NCBI GenBank assembly: GCA_049657775.1
Contig: JBASNZ010000062.1
Span: forward strand, 1-8,153
Direction of reading: 5' to 3'
From: JBASNZ01 sp049657775
GTDB lineage: Bacteria; Actinomycetota; Coriobacteriia; Anaerosomatales; Anaerosomataceae
Length of the DNA stretch: 8,153 nt
In this document: positions 1 to 6,491 of the stretch, one piece after another
Numbering within the stretch: the stretch's first letter is position 1
How the letters are laid out: every line of letters begins with the position of its first letter
Translations under genes and position numbers: made by a program
The notes under the pieces: generated by a model
Database searches by the model: none
What the model was told of the DNA's origin: nothing
Seen by the model: only the letters and a program-made list of their open reading frames with translations

Positions 1-338
1 TCCAGCACGAGGGGTTCTCGGTGGTCGATGTCTACCAGCCGTGCGTGACCTGGAACAAGATCAACACGTTCTCGTGGTTCCGTGAGCGCGTGTACAAGAT
101 CGAGGAGCTGTCCGACTACGATCCGACCGACCGCACCAAGGCGTTCGACCTGTCGATGTCCACATTCCACGAGCTGACGTGCGCGCCGGACGAGTGCAAG
201 ATCCCCATCGGCGTGTTCTTTGAGGAGCCTGAGTCGTTCACGTACCAGGACGGTCTTCCGCAACTGGACCGCCCGATGTGGAAGCACGCCGAGGCCCCGC
301 GGGACATCTCAGCGGCGATCGCGAGGTACGGAGGGTAG
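1..338 (+). CDS. 2-oxoacid:ferredoxin oxidoreductase, beta (TPP-binding) subunit, C-terminal part
   Basis: This is the 3' end of a gene that enters from the left edge; the first complete codon is at 3-5 and the stop is TAG at 336-338. About 111 C-terminal residues are visible. The run VDVYQPCVTWNKINTFSWF and the following region rich in acidic and aromatic residues are characteristic of the beta subunits of 2-oxoglutarate/2-oxoacid:ferredoxin oxidoreductases. In that family the beta subunit binds thiamine diphosphate and, with the alpha subunit, decarboxylates a 2-oxoacid to an acyl-CoA while reducing ferredoxin in the cytoplasm. The TPP motif and cluster cysteines would lie upstream of the window, so substrate specificity (2-oxoglutarate or another oxoacid) cannot be read here. 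In this family the alpha subunit gene usually lies directly upstream. The family call is strong; the substrate is open. Confidence 0.88.
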   Translation, partial: QHEGFSVVDVYQPCVTWNKINTFSWFRERVYKIEELSDYDPTDRTKAFDLSMSTFHELTCAPDECKIPIGVFFEEPESFTYQDGLPQLDRPMWKHAEAPRDISAAIARYGG

Positions 339-360
339 GCCCTCGGACTGCGACGTTTGA

Positions 361-389
361 CGCGGCGCTCGCACATCGCGGGCGCCGCG
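361..389. terminator. GC-rich hairpin between convergent genes, possible terminator
   Basis: CGCGGCGC at 361-368 pairs perfectly with GCGCCGCG at 382-389 around a 13-nt loop. It sits in the 63-bp gap between the ends of the oxidoreductase gene and the isomerase-like gene, where a shared terminator is expected. Neither side carries a clear T-run (CTTTCG on the + side, TCAAACG on the - side), so intrinsic termination is uncertain. Confidence 0.35.
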
Positions 390-401
390 CGCGCTTTCGC
401 C

Positions 402-1643
402 CTAGAGCATGCTCTCCCACCACGACCACAGTCGGTCGGCGTGATGGCCGCGGATGAGCACGATGTGGTTGCCGAGCGGCGCGCGGAGCAGATCGCTCAC
501 GTGCCCGTCGGTGAGCCGCACGTGGGCCTGGGTGCGACAGAGGTTCTCGGCATCTCCCGAGCGCGTGACGACTCCCTCGGCGATCCAGAGCTGCTCCATC
601 GCCGCGCCGCCGATGCGCACCAGGGTCACGTCGCCGTCGGGAATAACGCCCTGGACGCCCACGCCACGTCCCGACTCGAAGTGCGAGCGCAACCGGTACC
701 GCTCCACCATGCTTCGCGGCACCGTGCAGTGCGCCAGCCATAGCGTGTTCTCGTCCTCGTCAAGCTGTGCGGGATTGGCCATCCACGGCATTTCGCCGGT
801 CATGAGGTGGGTCCACATGAGCCCGACTGTGCTGACCAAGTCGCCCTCGCAGCCGGCCATGATGTCCTCGTCGGCAAGTGCGGACAGCGCGAAGCATCCG
901 GTGGTACCTCGATCGAGCACCAGGTCGAAGCAGCGAAGCGTGACGGCATCCAGCGCGTAGTGGGCGATCAGCTCACGCATCGCCGCATGCACGCGCGCCA
1001 CCGAGTCTATCTCGGCTTCGCTCGGCTCCACGCACCCGGTCGCACCCGTCACAAGCGAGCTCACGCCGGGCTCGATCGCCGCGTCTGTTACAGCCTCGAT
1101 GCGCGAGACGAGCTCGTCCATCTCGATGGGCACGACCTCGGGTCCCCACATCTCCCGGACGACCGATGGCTCGGGCATGCTGGCGACCAGCCAGTCCGAC
1201 GGTGGACCGATAAGGCCGATGCGTGCGGAGCGAAGGGCGTTTCGCACTGTGACGTCTTCGAGGGCCATGGTGATCTGCTCCAGTCCCTCGGCATCCTCGG
1301 GATCCGAGAGATAGAACACGCGACCGGAGATGCCGTCCTGCTGCAGCCTGGCCAGGACCTCGAGCGCGGCCGGCAGCGAGTTGTTGCCCGGGTGCGCGAT
1401 CAAGAAGACCGGCTCGTCCGGTGAGGTGATCTCGCGCGTCTCCTGGACAGACAGGATGAGCCCTTCCGTGCCGCCCGTGGCGACAAGATAGAAGAGCGGC
1501 GCTGGCTCTGTGATGTCCGCGACGGTCCAGGGCTCACCGCCGAGCATGGCCAGTGCCTTCTCGTAGGTACCGGTGATCAGCGAGCGCTGCTCCTCGGGAA
1601 CCAGGATCGACGCCAGCGGCAGGAATCCGAATCGAGCGGTCAC
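402..1643 (-). CDS. L-fucose/L-arabinose isomerase family-like protein
   Basis: A 413-residue cytoplasmic protein with no signal peptide or membrane segment. The GTG start at 1643 is chosen because AGGAGG (complement of 1650-1655) lies 6 nt upstream and the protein sequence becomes family-like from there; the frame stays open another 66 codons upstream, but that part is arginine/proline-rich and covers the neighbour's promoter. Family-like features are VATGGTEG (residues 55-61), the block LRCFDLVLDRGTTGCFALSALADED (residues 236-260) leading to CEGD (265-268), LAHCT (304-307), the HFESGRGVGVQG block starting at H321, and GNHIVLIRGHH near the C-terminus (391-401). In ketol isomerases of this superfamily acidic residues and a histidine bind a catalytic Mn2+; E266, D268, H321 and H393 are candidates by position only. 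No kinase, aldolase or sugar transporter adjoins it, so the substrate is unknown and it may not be a fucose isomerase. It shares the intergenic region at 1644-1761 with the divergent lipoprotein gene. Confidence 0.75.
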   Translation of the reverse strand: MTARFGFLPLASILVPEEQRSLITGTYEKALAMLGGEPWTVADITEPAPLFYLVATGGTEGLILSVQETREITSPDEPVFLIAHPGNNSLPAALEVLARLQQDGISGRVFYLSDPEDAEGLEQITMALEDVTVRNALRSARIGLIGPPSDWLVASMPEPSVVREMWGPEVVPIEMDELVSRIEAVTDAAIEPGVSSLVTGATGCVEPSEAEIDSVARVHAAMRELIAHYALDAVTLRCFDLVLDRGTTGCFALSALADEDIMAGCEGDLVSTVGLMWTHLMTGEMPWMANPAQLDEDENTLWLAHCTVPRSMVERYRLRSHFESGRGVGVQGVIPDGDVTLVRIGGAAMEQLWIAEGVVTRSGDAENLCRTQAHVRLTDGHVSDLLRAPLGNHIVLIRGHHADRLWSWWESML

Positions 1644-1661
1644 GGCAGGCCTCCTGAGTGT

Positions 1662-1689
1662 GGGGATCGGCACGAGTGTGAGTATCCCC
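1662..1689. repeat. Short inverted repeat GGGGAT...ATCCCC
   Basis: GGGGAT (1662-1667) and ATCCCC (1684-1689) are inverted around 16 nt. The repeat lies in the leader of the leftward isomerase-like gene. It could be a further operator half-site pair or a weak leader hairpin; no function can be assigned from sequence. Confidence 0.3.
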
Positions 1690-1729
1690 GAAGGGAGCGG
1701 GACACTCACCACGGCTCTGCGTACCGCGC

Positions 1730-1735
1730 TACACT
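1730..1735 (+). promoter_or_regulatory. Candidate -10 box for the transglutaminase-like lipoprotein gene
   Basis: TACACT at 1730-1735 matches four of six bases of the TATAAT consensus and lies 26 nt before the ATG. No good -35 hexamer is found 16-18 bp upstream, so it may need an activator or be fortuitous. Confidence 0.25.
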
Positions 1736-1761
1736 CAGGACGACACGTCACAGGAGGTCGG

Positions 1762-2865
1762 ATGCGCCGCTTGGCCCGGATACGGATGTTCGCGCTCCTC
1801 GCGCTCGCGACGCTGCTCGCGGGGTGCGCAGCCGGCCTCACCCTGCCGACCGGCGTGGTCTACCCGTCCATCAAGCTCGACGCGACGGTCAAAGACGACC
1901 TAACCATCAGCCACAGCTTCACGTTCGAGGGAAAACCGCAGGTCGTGGATCTAACGGTTGATGGTTCGCTCTATGCCGGAGCTCAGCAGGCCCAGAAGAG
2001 CGTCATCCGTTTCGGCACCGCGCACGAGAACGACTGGATCGAGGAGTACTATCCCGCGTTCGTCTTCGAGAAGCATCAAGACGCCTTCTTCACGGGCCTG
2101 CTTGACGAGATGCGCCGCATCCGCGACGCCGAGGCGCTCGACTCGGACCGTTATGTCGAGCTCATGTGCGTCTTCGCACAGTCCCTGGAGTACCGCACCG
2201 ATCCGGGTGACCTGTCGCCCAAGTTCCCGGTGGAGACGTTCGTGGAGCGAGCCGGCGACTGCGACGACAAGACGCTGCTTCTGGGCGGTATGCTCGCGCA
2301 TGAGGGATACGATGTCGCCGTCATGCTGTTCGAGGCCGAGCAGCACGTCGCGCTCGGAATCCGCGCCGACGCTCTTGAGTACGACGCGAGCGGCTACGCG
2401 CTGGTGGAGACCACCACCGGGGGGTTCGTCGGCATGGTTCCTGACAGTGTCGGAGACGGCACCACGCTGTCAAGTGAGCCACAGGTCTTCGCGCTCGGCA
2501 CGGGAACCGCACGGTACTCCTCGGCCAGCCAGGTGAAGGAGATCCTGTCGCAGGCGGATGCGCTGGAGGCGCGCGCCACAAAGCTTGGCGAGGAGATCGC
2601 GCAGGCCGACGCGGAGCTGACCACACTGGAGGCCGCCGCCAACAACCTGCACGCGCAGCTGGACGCGCTCTCGGGCGATCCCACCGCCTACAATGCGCTC
2701 CTCCCCAGCTACAACGCCGCCGCCGGGAAGTTCAACGCCGCGGTCGCCGCCAGAAACGCGATCGTCGAGAAGCACAACTCTCTCGTTCAGGCGTACACGT
2801 ACATCGCCGAGCACCTCGACGACCGTGTGGGCGTGGTGGCCTACCTTCGCGACCACCAGCTGTGA
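1762..2865 (+). CDS. Lipoprotein with transglutaminase-like domain and C-terminal coiled coil
   Basis: A 367-residue predicted lipoprotein. The ATG at 1762 follows AGGAGG (1752-1757) by 4 nt and opens a classic signal peptide: arginines at positions 2, 3, 6 and 8, a hydrophobic stretch (9-20) and the lipobox LAGC with lipidated Cys22. Residues 130-225 look like a transglutaminase-like (papain-fold) domain: GDCDDK with Cys167, QHVALGI with His195, and YALVETT with Glu216 in the place of the third acidic residue. Such domains cleave or cross-link peptide or amide bonds; the substrate is not readable. Residues 256-345 are Ala/Leu/Glu/Gln/Asn-rich with heptad-like spacing, predicting a long coiled coil. 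The protein should be anchored on the outer face of the cytoplasmic membrane. Its TGA overlaps the GTG of the downstream Fe-S protein gene (GTGA, 2862-2865), indicating an operon. Confidence in the lipoprotein and domain calls is high, in the biological role low. Confidence 0.82.
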   Translation: MRRLARIRMFALLALATLLAGCAAGLTLPTGVVYPSIKLDATVKDDLTISHSFTFEGKPQVVDLTVDGSLYAGAQQAQKSVIRFGTAHENDWIEEYYPAFVFEKHQDAFFTGLLDEMRRIRDAEALDSDRYVELMCVFAQSLEYRTDPGDLSPKFPVETFVERAGDCDDKTLLLGGMLAHEGYDVAVMLFEAEQHVALGIRADALEYDASGYALVETTTGGFVGMVPDSVGDGTTLSSEPQVFALGTGTARYSSASQVKEILSQADALEARATKLGEEIAQADAELTTLEAAANNLHAQLDALSGDPTAYNALLPSYNAAAGKFNAAVAARNAIVEKHNSLVQAYTYIAEHLDDRVGVVAYLRDHQL

Positions 2866-3941
2866 CGACCGCGCGGGCGCGAGGCAGACTGCGGCTGAAC
2901 CGTGGTGACCGCCCCCGCGATCGCGAACACGGGTCGGCGGCAGTGATACTGCTCGGAGCCACCATCGCGATGGCGCTGCTGTTCCGCCGCTCGTTCTGCG
3001 GCCAGATCTGCCCTCTGGGCTTCTTGCAGGAACTGTTCGGCGGCCTGGGTCGCAAGATCTTCCACCGCACGTTTGAGATGCCGGCCGTCCTTGACCGCCC
3101 GGCACGGTACCTCAAGTACATCGTGCTCGTGGTGTTCGTGGGGATGGCGTGGACCGCCGCCGACCTTTCGGTGCGGCCATACGACCCCTGGGCGGCCTGG
3201 CAGCACCTCACCTCGGCCGAGGTTCTCACCGACGTCTCCATCGGACTCGTGGTCCTTGGCGTGGCGCTGGTGGGCTCGATGGTATACGACCGATTCTTCT
3301 GCAAGTACCTGTGCCCGATGGGCGCCTTTCTCGGCATCTTCTCCAAGGTGAGCCTGTTCAAGGTGCGCCGCACCGCCGAGACATGTATCGACTGCAGGGC
3401 GTGCGACACGGCCTGCCCGATGGATATCCCCGTCTCCGAGGTGGAAACGGTCGAGTCCTCCGAGTGCATCTCGTGCGGCGAGTGCACGACCGCATGCCCG
3501 GTGAAGGACACGCTCTCGACGCAGACGCGTGGCGGACGCCGACTCTCCCCTCTCGCCGCCACCGGCGTCATCGTGGCCGGGTTCGCGGTGATCGTGGGCG
3601 TAGCGACGGCCACCGGCGACTTCCGATGGTCCGCTCCTTCGTTCACCGAGAGCGCCAAGACCGCTGCGGAGGGCGAAGGAGCGCCTGTCGCCGAGTTCGA
3701 TACCGCACTCATCAAGGGCTCGAGCGTGCTGTCCGAGGTCATGGATGCGGCGGGCGTCTCGGCCGACGAGGTGGAGCAGGTCTTTGGTGTGCCGGCAAGC
3801 GATCAGGCCAAGCCGATCAAGGACATCAAGGGCACGTACGGGTTCACACCCGACGATGTTCGCGCCTTCATCGAACTCTACCGGGATGATCCCGTCTCCG
3901 CGCTCACGTTCGTACCTTCGGGAGAGGCGGCCGAGGAGTAG
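2862..3941 (+). CDS. Membrane 4Fe-4S protein, NapH/polyferredoxin type, with short N-terminus
   Basis: Up to 359 residues from GTG 2862. Two membrane-embedded CxxxCP motifs are present (FCGQICPLG, C46/C50; FCKYLCPMGA, C147/C151), followed by two complete 4Fe-4S ferredoxin motifs CxxCxxCxxxCP (C175, C178, C181, C185 and C202, C205, C208, C212). Hydrophobic segments lie at about 27-43, 83-101, 121-142 and 229-250. The tail (about 285-350) has helical repeats and GTYGFTPDDVRAFIELY, like small helical domains found at the ends of other proteins of this class. Relatives pass electrons across or along the membrane to periplasmic or membrane partners; the partner here is unknown. The start is uncertain: GTG 2862 overlaps the preceding stop and has no clear Shine-Dalgarno sequence; GTG 2943 and ATG 2970 are alternatives. 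Residues 1-25 are Arg-rich and unlike the family, and the first transmembrane helix plus the periplasmic CP motif usual in relatives are missing. Confidence 0.82.
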   Translation: MTTARARGRLRLNRGDRPRDREHGSAAVILLGATIAMALLFRRSFCGQICPLGFLQELFGGLGRKIFHRTFEMPAVLDRPARYLKYIVLVVFVGMAWTAADLSVRPYDPWAAWQHLTSAEVLTDVSIGLVVLGVALVGSMVYDRFFCKYLCPMGAFLGIFSKVSLFKVRRTAETCIDCRACDTACPMDIPVSEVETVESSECISCGECTTACPVKDTLSTQTRGGRRLSPLAATGVIVAGFAVIVGVATATGDFRWSAPSFTESAKTAAEGEGAPVAEFDTALIKGSSVLSEVMDAAGVSADEVEQVFGVPASDQAKPIKDIKGTYGFTPDDVRAFIELYRDDPVSALTFVPSGEAAEE

Positions 3942-4038
3942 CCCGCACGTCCGGAACACAGCGTGGAACATCTGCGCGCGAGTCGCGAGAAATGTTGAGA
4001 TCGGAGCGTATCTTTTCGGACCGAACAAGCGTTACTAG
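3942..4038 (+). other. 3' untranslated region with imperfect hairpin
   Basis: The 97 nt between the Fe-S gene stop and the terminator contain an imperfect hairpin: AACAT (3967-3971) pairs with ATGTT (3992-3996), with an internal CGCG/CGCG stem. A short TTCGG-A-CCGAA inverted repeat lies at 4015-4025. No gene-like reading frame with a ribosome binding site is seen. It may simply be the 3' end of the transcript. Confidence 0.3.
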
Positions 4039-4070
4039 AAATGCCGGCCACCCCTCGGCCGGCATTTTCC
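4039..4070 (+). terminator. Intrinsic terminator of the lipoprotein / Fe-S protein operon
   Basis: An 11-bp perfect stem (4039-4049 with 4057-4067; core ATGCCGGCC / GGCCGGCAT) closes a 7-nt loop and runs into TTTTCC on the + strand. This is a textbook rho-independent terminator for rightward transcription. On the opposite strand the stem is followed by CTAG rather than a T-run, so termination of the leftward GGDEF/HD-GYP transcript here would be weaker. Confidence 0.88.
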
Positions 4071-4179
4071 TTGCCTTCTGCGGACGGAACGTCGCTGGCC
4101 ACCGCGCTGTGCCTCCGAATCTCATGCCGAATCAGCACCACAAGCTGAAGAACTCACAAACCGACTAGTCGGCGACCGG
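4068..4179. other. Intergenic stretch downstream of two convergent genes, with a CTAG palindrome
   Basis: No coding potential is apparent in these 112 nt. The perfect 12-bp palindrome CCGACTAGTCGG lies at 4161-4172, 7 nt beyond the stop codon of the leftward gene. Read leftward it is followed by TTTG, so it could contribute weakly to termination (4-bp stem with CTAG loop), or be a protein-binding site. CCGAATC occurs twice, at 4115-4121 and 4127-4133. Confidence 0.3.
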
Positions 4180-6396
4180 CTATCCAGCATCAGCCTGGTT
4201 GTCGTCGCGATGGAATCTGGTCTCGGGCCGAAGCAGCTTGCGCCTGCCCACCATCCTGATGAACGCCTCGGTAGCCGCGGGGTCGAACTGCGTGCCGATG
4301 CCCAGGTCGAGTTCCTGTACCGCGGCTGATGACGACAGCGCCGAGTGGTAGGAGCGTCCGGCGGTCATCGCATCATACGCGTCGCAAATGGCGATCAACC
4401 TGGCCTCGAGCGGGATCTGCTCACCAGCGAGCCCGTCGGGATACCCCGTCCCGTCGTAACGCTCGTGATGGTGCCGGACCCACGGCAGTATCTCATCGAG
4501 TTGTGTGGAGGAGAGTATCTGCTCACCAAGCGCCGGGTGCTGGCGGATGTTCCGGAGCTCCGATCGCGTGAGCGACCCTTGCTTGCGAAGCACCTGATCC
4601 GAGATGCCGATCATCCCGATATCGTGCAAGAGCGCCGCCACTTCGAGCAACCGGATCTTGGTGTCGCCCAGTTCGAGTTCCCGGCCCAGCATGACCGCCA
4701 ACATCGCCACATTGCGCGAGTGGAACTGCGTCATCGGGTCCCGAGCGTCAACTGCCGCGGCCAGACCCCGGATGGTAGACAGGTGGGACTCGGTCTCCAG
4801 TTTGACCGCGCGCTCCTCGGCGGAGAGCGCCTCCACGACGGACTCGTCGAACACCACGGTGCGGTTCTTGCCGTGATACTTAGCCCAGTACACAGCGCCA
4901 TCCGCCCGGCGAACCAGCTCCGCGCGATCGGAGGCGTCCCGGGGAAACGTGGCGACGCCGATCGAGGCTGTCAGTGGGCGACCGTCGGGACCGTCGATCC
5001 GGGCGAGCGCTTGCCTGGCCCGTTCGCACAGGACCATGGCTTCCTCGGTGCCGCTGCCGCCAAGTACGAACGCGAACTCGTCGCCACCGATACGACACGC
5101 AGCGTCGGCGAGCCGACACGCGCCCCTGAGCGCCTCTGCCGCCTGCTTGAGCACTTCATCGCCACGCCCGTGTCCCCACGCGTTGTTCACGCGGCTGAAG
5201 TCGTCGAGATCGACGATCACCACGCTCACCGGGTCGCCGTGTCGGGCGGCATTGTCCAGGTCCAGTTGCAGGCGCTCGTGGAAGTACCGGTGGCCCAGAA
5301 GGTCGGTCAGCGGATCGTTGATCGCCGTCCTGAAGAGGACCTCATTCTCCATAGCCGACGCGGCCTGGCGCACGACCACGACGGCGGTAAGACCCACGGC
5401 GATCGCAAGGTAGGTGCCCAAGATCAGCGGCGGATCGTTTTGCGTGTGCCCCAAGAACGCGAAAGCGAGGATGGCGATGGTGAACACGGACGGTGCGGTG
5501 ACGGCGATGGCGTTGTGTCTCATCGGCCGCATTCTGGGCACGGCACGGAACCGGGGTTCGAAGTGCGGTGATCGCAGCCGGGTCAGCGCGCCGGCGAACG
5601 CGAGCGACATGCTCGACATCCAGGCCACCTCGATGAGCAGCTCCCACGCGCTCGCCGCATTCATCGCGGCGCCCAGGTACCACACGGGCCACAACAGCGT
5701 GGCTGTCCCGTACAGACCGAGCGCCAGCACCACCCGGCGCTCCCACACCTCCCACCGGCTCCACGCACGACTCGCGCAATCGGCAACAACCGCGACCAGA
5801 ATGAGCAGCCCGATCACCGAGTACGCCGACGCAAGAAGCATCTCCGTGGGGTCAGCTCCCGGATAGCGCCTGGACAGCGGCACCAGGAACACCGCTAGCG
5901 CGACTCCGAACACGACCAGGGATGCACCCAATGCATCGGCCAGATGGCGGCCCAGCGCGGTGCGGGTGAGCGTTCTGAAGTCGGTAAGCCTGAACAGCAA
6001 GACGATGAGCGCCACCCCCGCCGTGAGAGACAACCCCGCGGGCAGGGCCGGCCACGAGGAGGTGAGATCGAGCCCCAGAACCATGCGGATGCTGACATAC
6101 GACTCGGAGAGCACCAGGAGCAGCGTGCCGATCGAGAGCGACAACCACAGCCGCTTCTCGTCCCCACGCGAACGCACGTACGCGAGGATCGCGGCCACCG
6201 TGCACGCGACGAACGGCGCGATGTATGCGAGCTGGCGGACGATCTCGATGATGGTTCCGCGCGCCGACGTAAGGCTTGTCGCCACGTATGTCATGACGAG
6301 CACGAACCACAGCAAGACGAGCGGCGCGACGGGCAGGCTGGGCGCTATTCGCCCGTATCTGCCCCGAGGATGATCACGGGTCTCGAGAGACTCCAT
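4180..6396 (-). CDS. Multipass membrane diguanylate cyclase / HD-GYP phosphodiesterase hybrid
   Basis: A 738-residue protein. The ATG at 6396 has AGGAAGG 8 nt upstream. The N-terminal 345 residues contain about ten hydrophobic segments (near 24-42, 53-74, 83-102, 117-136, 152-174, 186-206, 221-243, 252-271, 298-315, 324-343), forming an unrecognised membrane sensor. A GGDEF domain follows (about 355-515): DPLTDLLGHR (361-370), the metal-binding Asp in VDLDDF (D396), the signature GGDEF (437-441), and an RLAD inhibitory I-site (428-431) at the canonical five-residue spacing. An HD-GYP domain ends the protein (about 535-715): H559, HDIG (591-594), H620, HHHER (642-646) and DGTGYP (648-653). GGDEF domains make c-di-GMP; HD-GYP domains hydrolyse it. 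Both sites look intact, so either or both activities are possible, with membrane signals perhaps setting the balance. No c-di-GMP effector gene is nearby. It is transcribed alone, divergently from the DJ-1-like gene. Confidence 0.93.
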   Translation of the reverse strand: MESLETRDHPRGRYGRIAPSLPVAPLVLLWFVLVMTYVATSLTSARGTIIEIVRQLAYIAPFVACTVAAILAYVRSRGDEKRLWLSLSIGTLLLVLSESYVSIRMVLGLDLTSSWPALPAGLSLTAGVALIVLLFRLTDFRTLTRTALGRHLADALGASLVVFGVALAVFLVPLSRRYPGADPTEMLLASAYSVIGLLILVAVVADCASRAWSRWEVWERRVVLALGLYGTATLLWPVWYLGAAMNAASAWELLIEVAWMSSMSLAFAGALTRLRSPHFEPRFRAVPRMRPMRHNAIAVTAPSVFTIAILAFAFLGHTQNDPPLILGTYLAIAVGLTAVVVVRQAASAMENEVLFRTAINDPLTDLLGHRYFHERLQLDLDNAARHGDPVSVVIVDLDDFSRVNNAWGHGRGDEVLKQAAEALRGACRLADAACRIGGDEFAFVLGGSGTEEAMVLCERARQALARIDGPDGRPLTASIGVATFPRDASDRAELVRRADGAVYWAKYHGKNRTVVFDESVVEALSAEERAVKLETESHLSTIRGLAAAVDARDPMTQFHSRNVAMLAVMLGRELELGDTKIRLLEVAALLHDIGMIGISDQVLRKQGSLTRSELRNIRQHPALGEQILSSTQLDEILPWVRHHHERYDGTGYPDGLAGEQIPLEARLIAICDAYDAMTAGRSYHSALSSSAAVQELDLGIGTQFDPAATEAFIRMVGRRKLLRPETRFHRDDNQADAG

Positions 6397-6448
6397 CCAG
6401 TCGGCCTTCCTGCGGATTCGCTGAGGGCGAGGGAGAATGCGTAAGGGT

Positions 6449-6454
6449 AGTATA
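6449..6454 (-). promoter_or_regulatory. Candidate -10 box for the GGDEF/HD-GYP gene
   Basis: On the minus strand TATACT (complement of 6449-6454) matches five of six bases of TATAAT and would start transcription about 45 nt before the ATG. No convincing -35 is visible at 16-18 bp. The same bases read as TAGTAT/TATAGA on the + strand (6448-6456), so they could also serve the rightward DJ-1-like gene; this is the only AT-rich island in the 95-bp divergent region. Confidence 0.4.
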
Positions 6455-6491
6455 GACGTGTCGCCCGTTTGAGCGCGAACGGAGGATGCTC

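Larger units (their letters stand above)
1652..1740. promoter_or_regulatory. Inverted repeat and heptamer cluster in divergent intergenic region
   Basis: Between two divergent genes, TCCTGAGTGT at 1652-1661 is repeated as its exact reverse complement ACACTCAGGA at 1731-1740. The heptamer core TGAGTGT occurs at 1655-1661, with one mismatch (CGAGTGT) at 1673-1679, and inverted (ACACTCA) at 1702-1708 and 1731-1737. Two copies therefore point toward each gene, with centres about 18, 29 and 29 bp apart. The arrangement resembles operator sites of a regulator controlling both genes. The outer left copy overlaps the ribosome binding site of the isomerase-like gene, and the outer right one overlaps a TACACT -10-like box at 1730-1735. 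Regulation is inferred. Confidence 0.45.

Noticed and set aside
807..1424. Rightward open frame (205 codons) opposite the isomerase-like gene
   Set aside because: It is antisense, without a ribosome binding site or any recognisable motif.
1573..1761. Upstream start for the lipoprotein gene at 1573
   Set aside because: ATG 1762 has a good ribosome binding site and opens directly into a lipoprotein signal peptide; the upstream part would bury that signal.
1644..1841. N-terminal extension of the isomerase-like gene up to 1841
   Set aside because: The extension is Arg/Pro-rich, overlaps the divergent lipoprotein gene and its promoter, and an AGGAGG site sits 6 nt before GTG 1643.
2841..4028. 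Long leftward open frame (395 codons) opposite the Fe-S protein gene
   Set aside because: Composition is Arg/His/Gly-rich with no domain; it is antisense to a gene with complete ferredoxin motifs.
4115..4133. CCGAATC direct repeat with 12-bp period
   Set aside because: Only two copies of seven bases; no array, and it is compatible with chance.
4345..5571. Long rightward open frame (408 codons) opposite the GGDEF/HD-GYP gene
   Set aside because: It is fully antisense to a well-supported gene, with no recognisable domain; long shadow frames are common in high-GC DNA.
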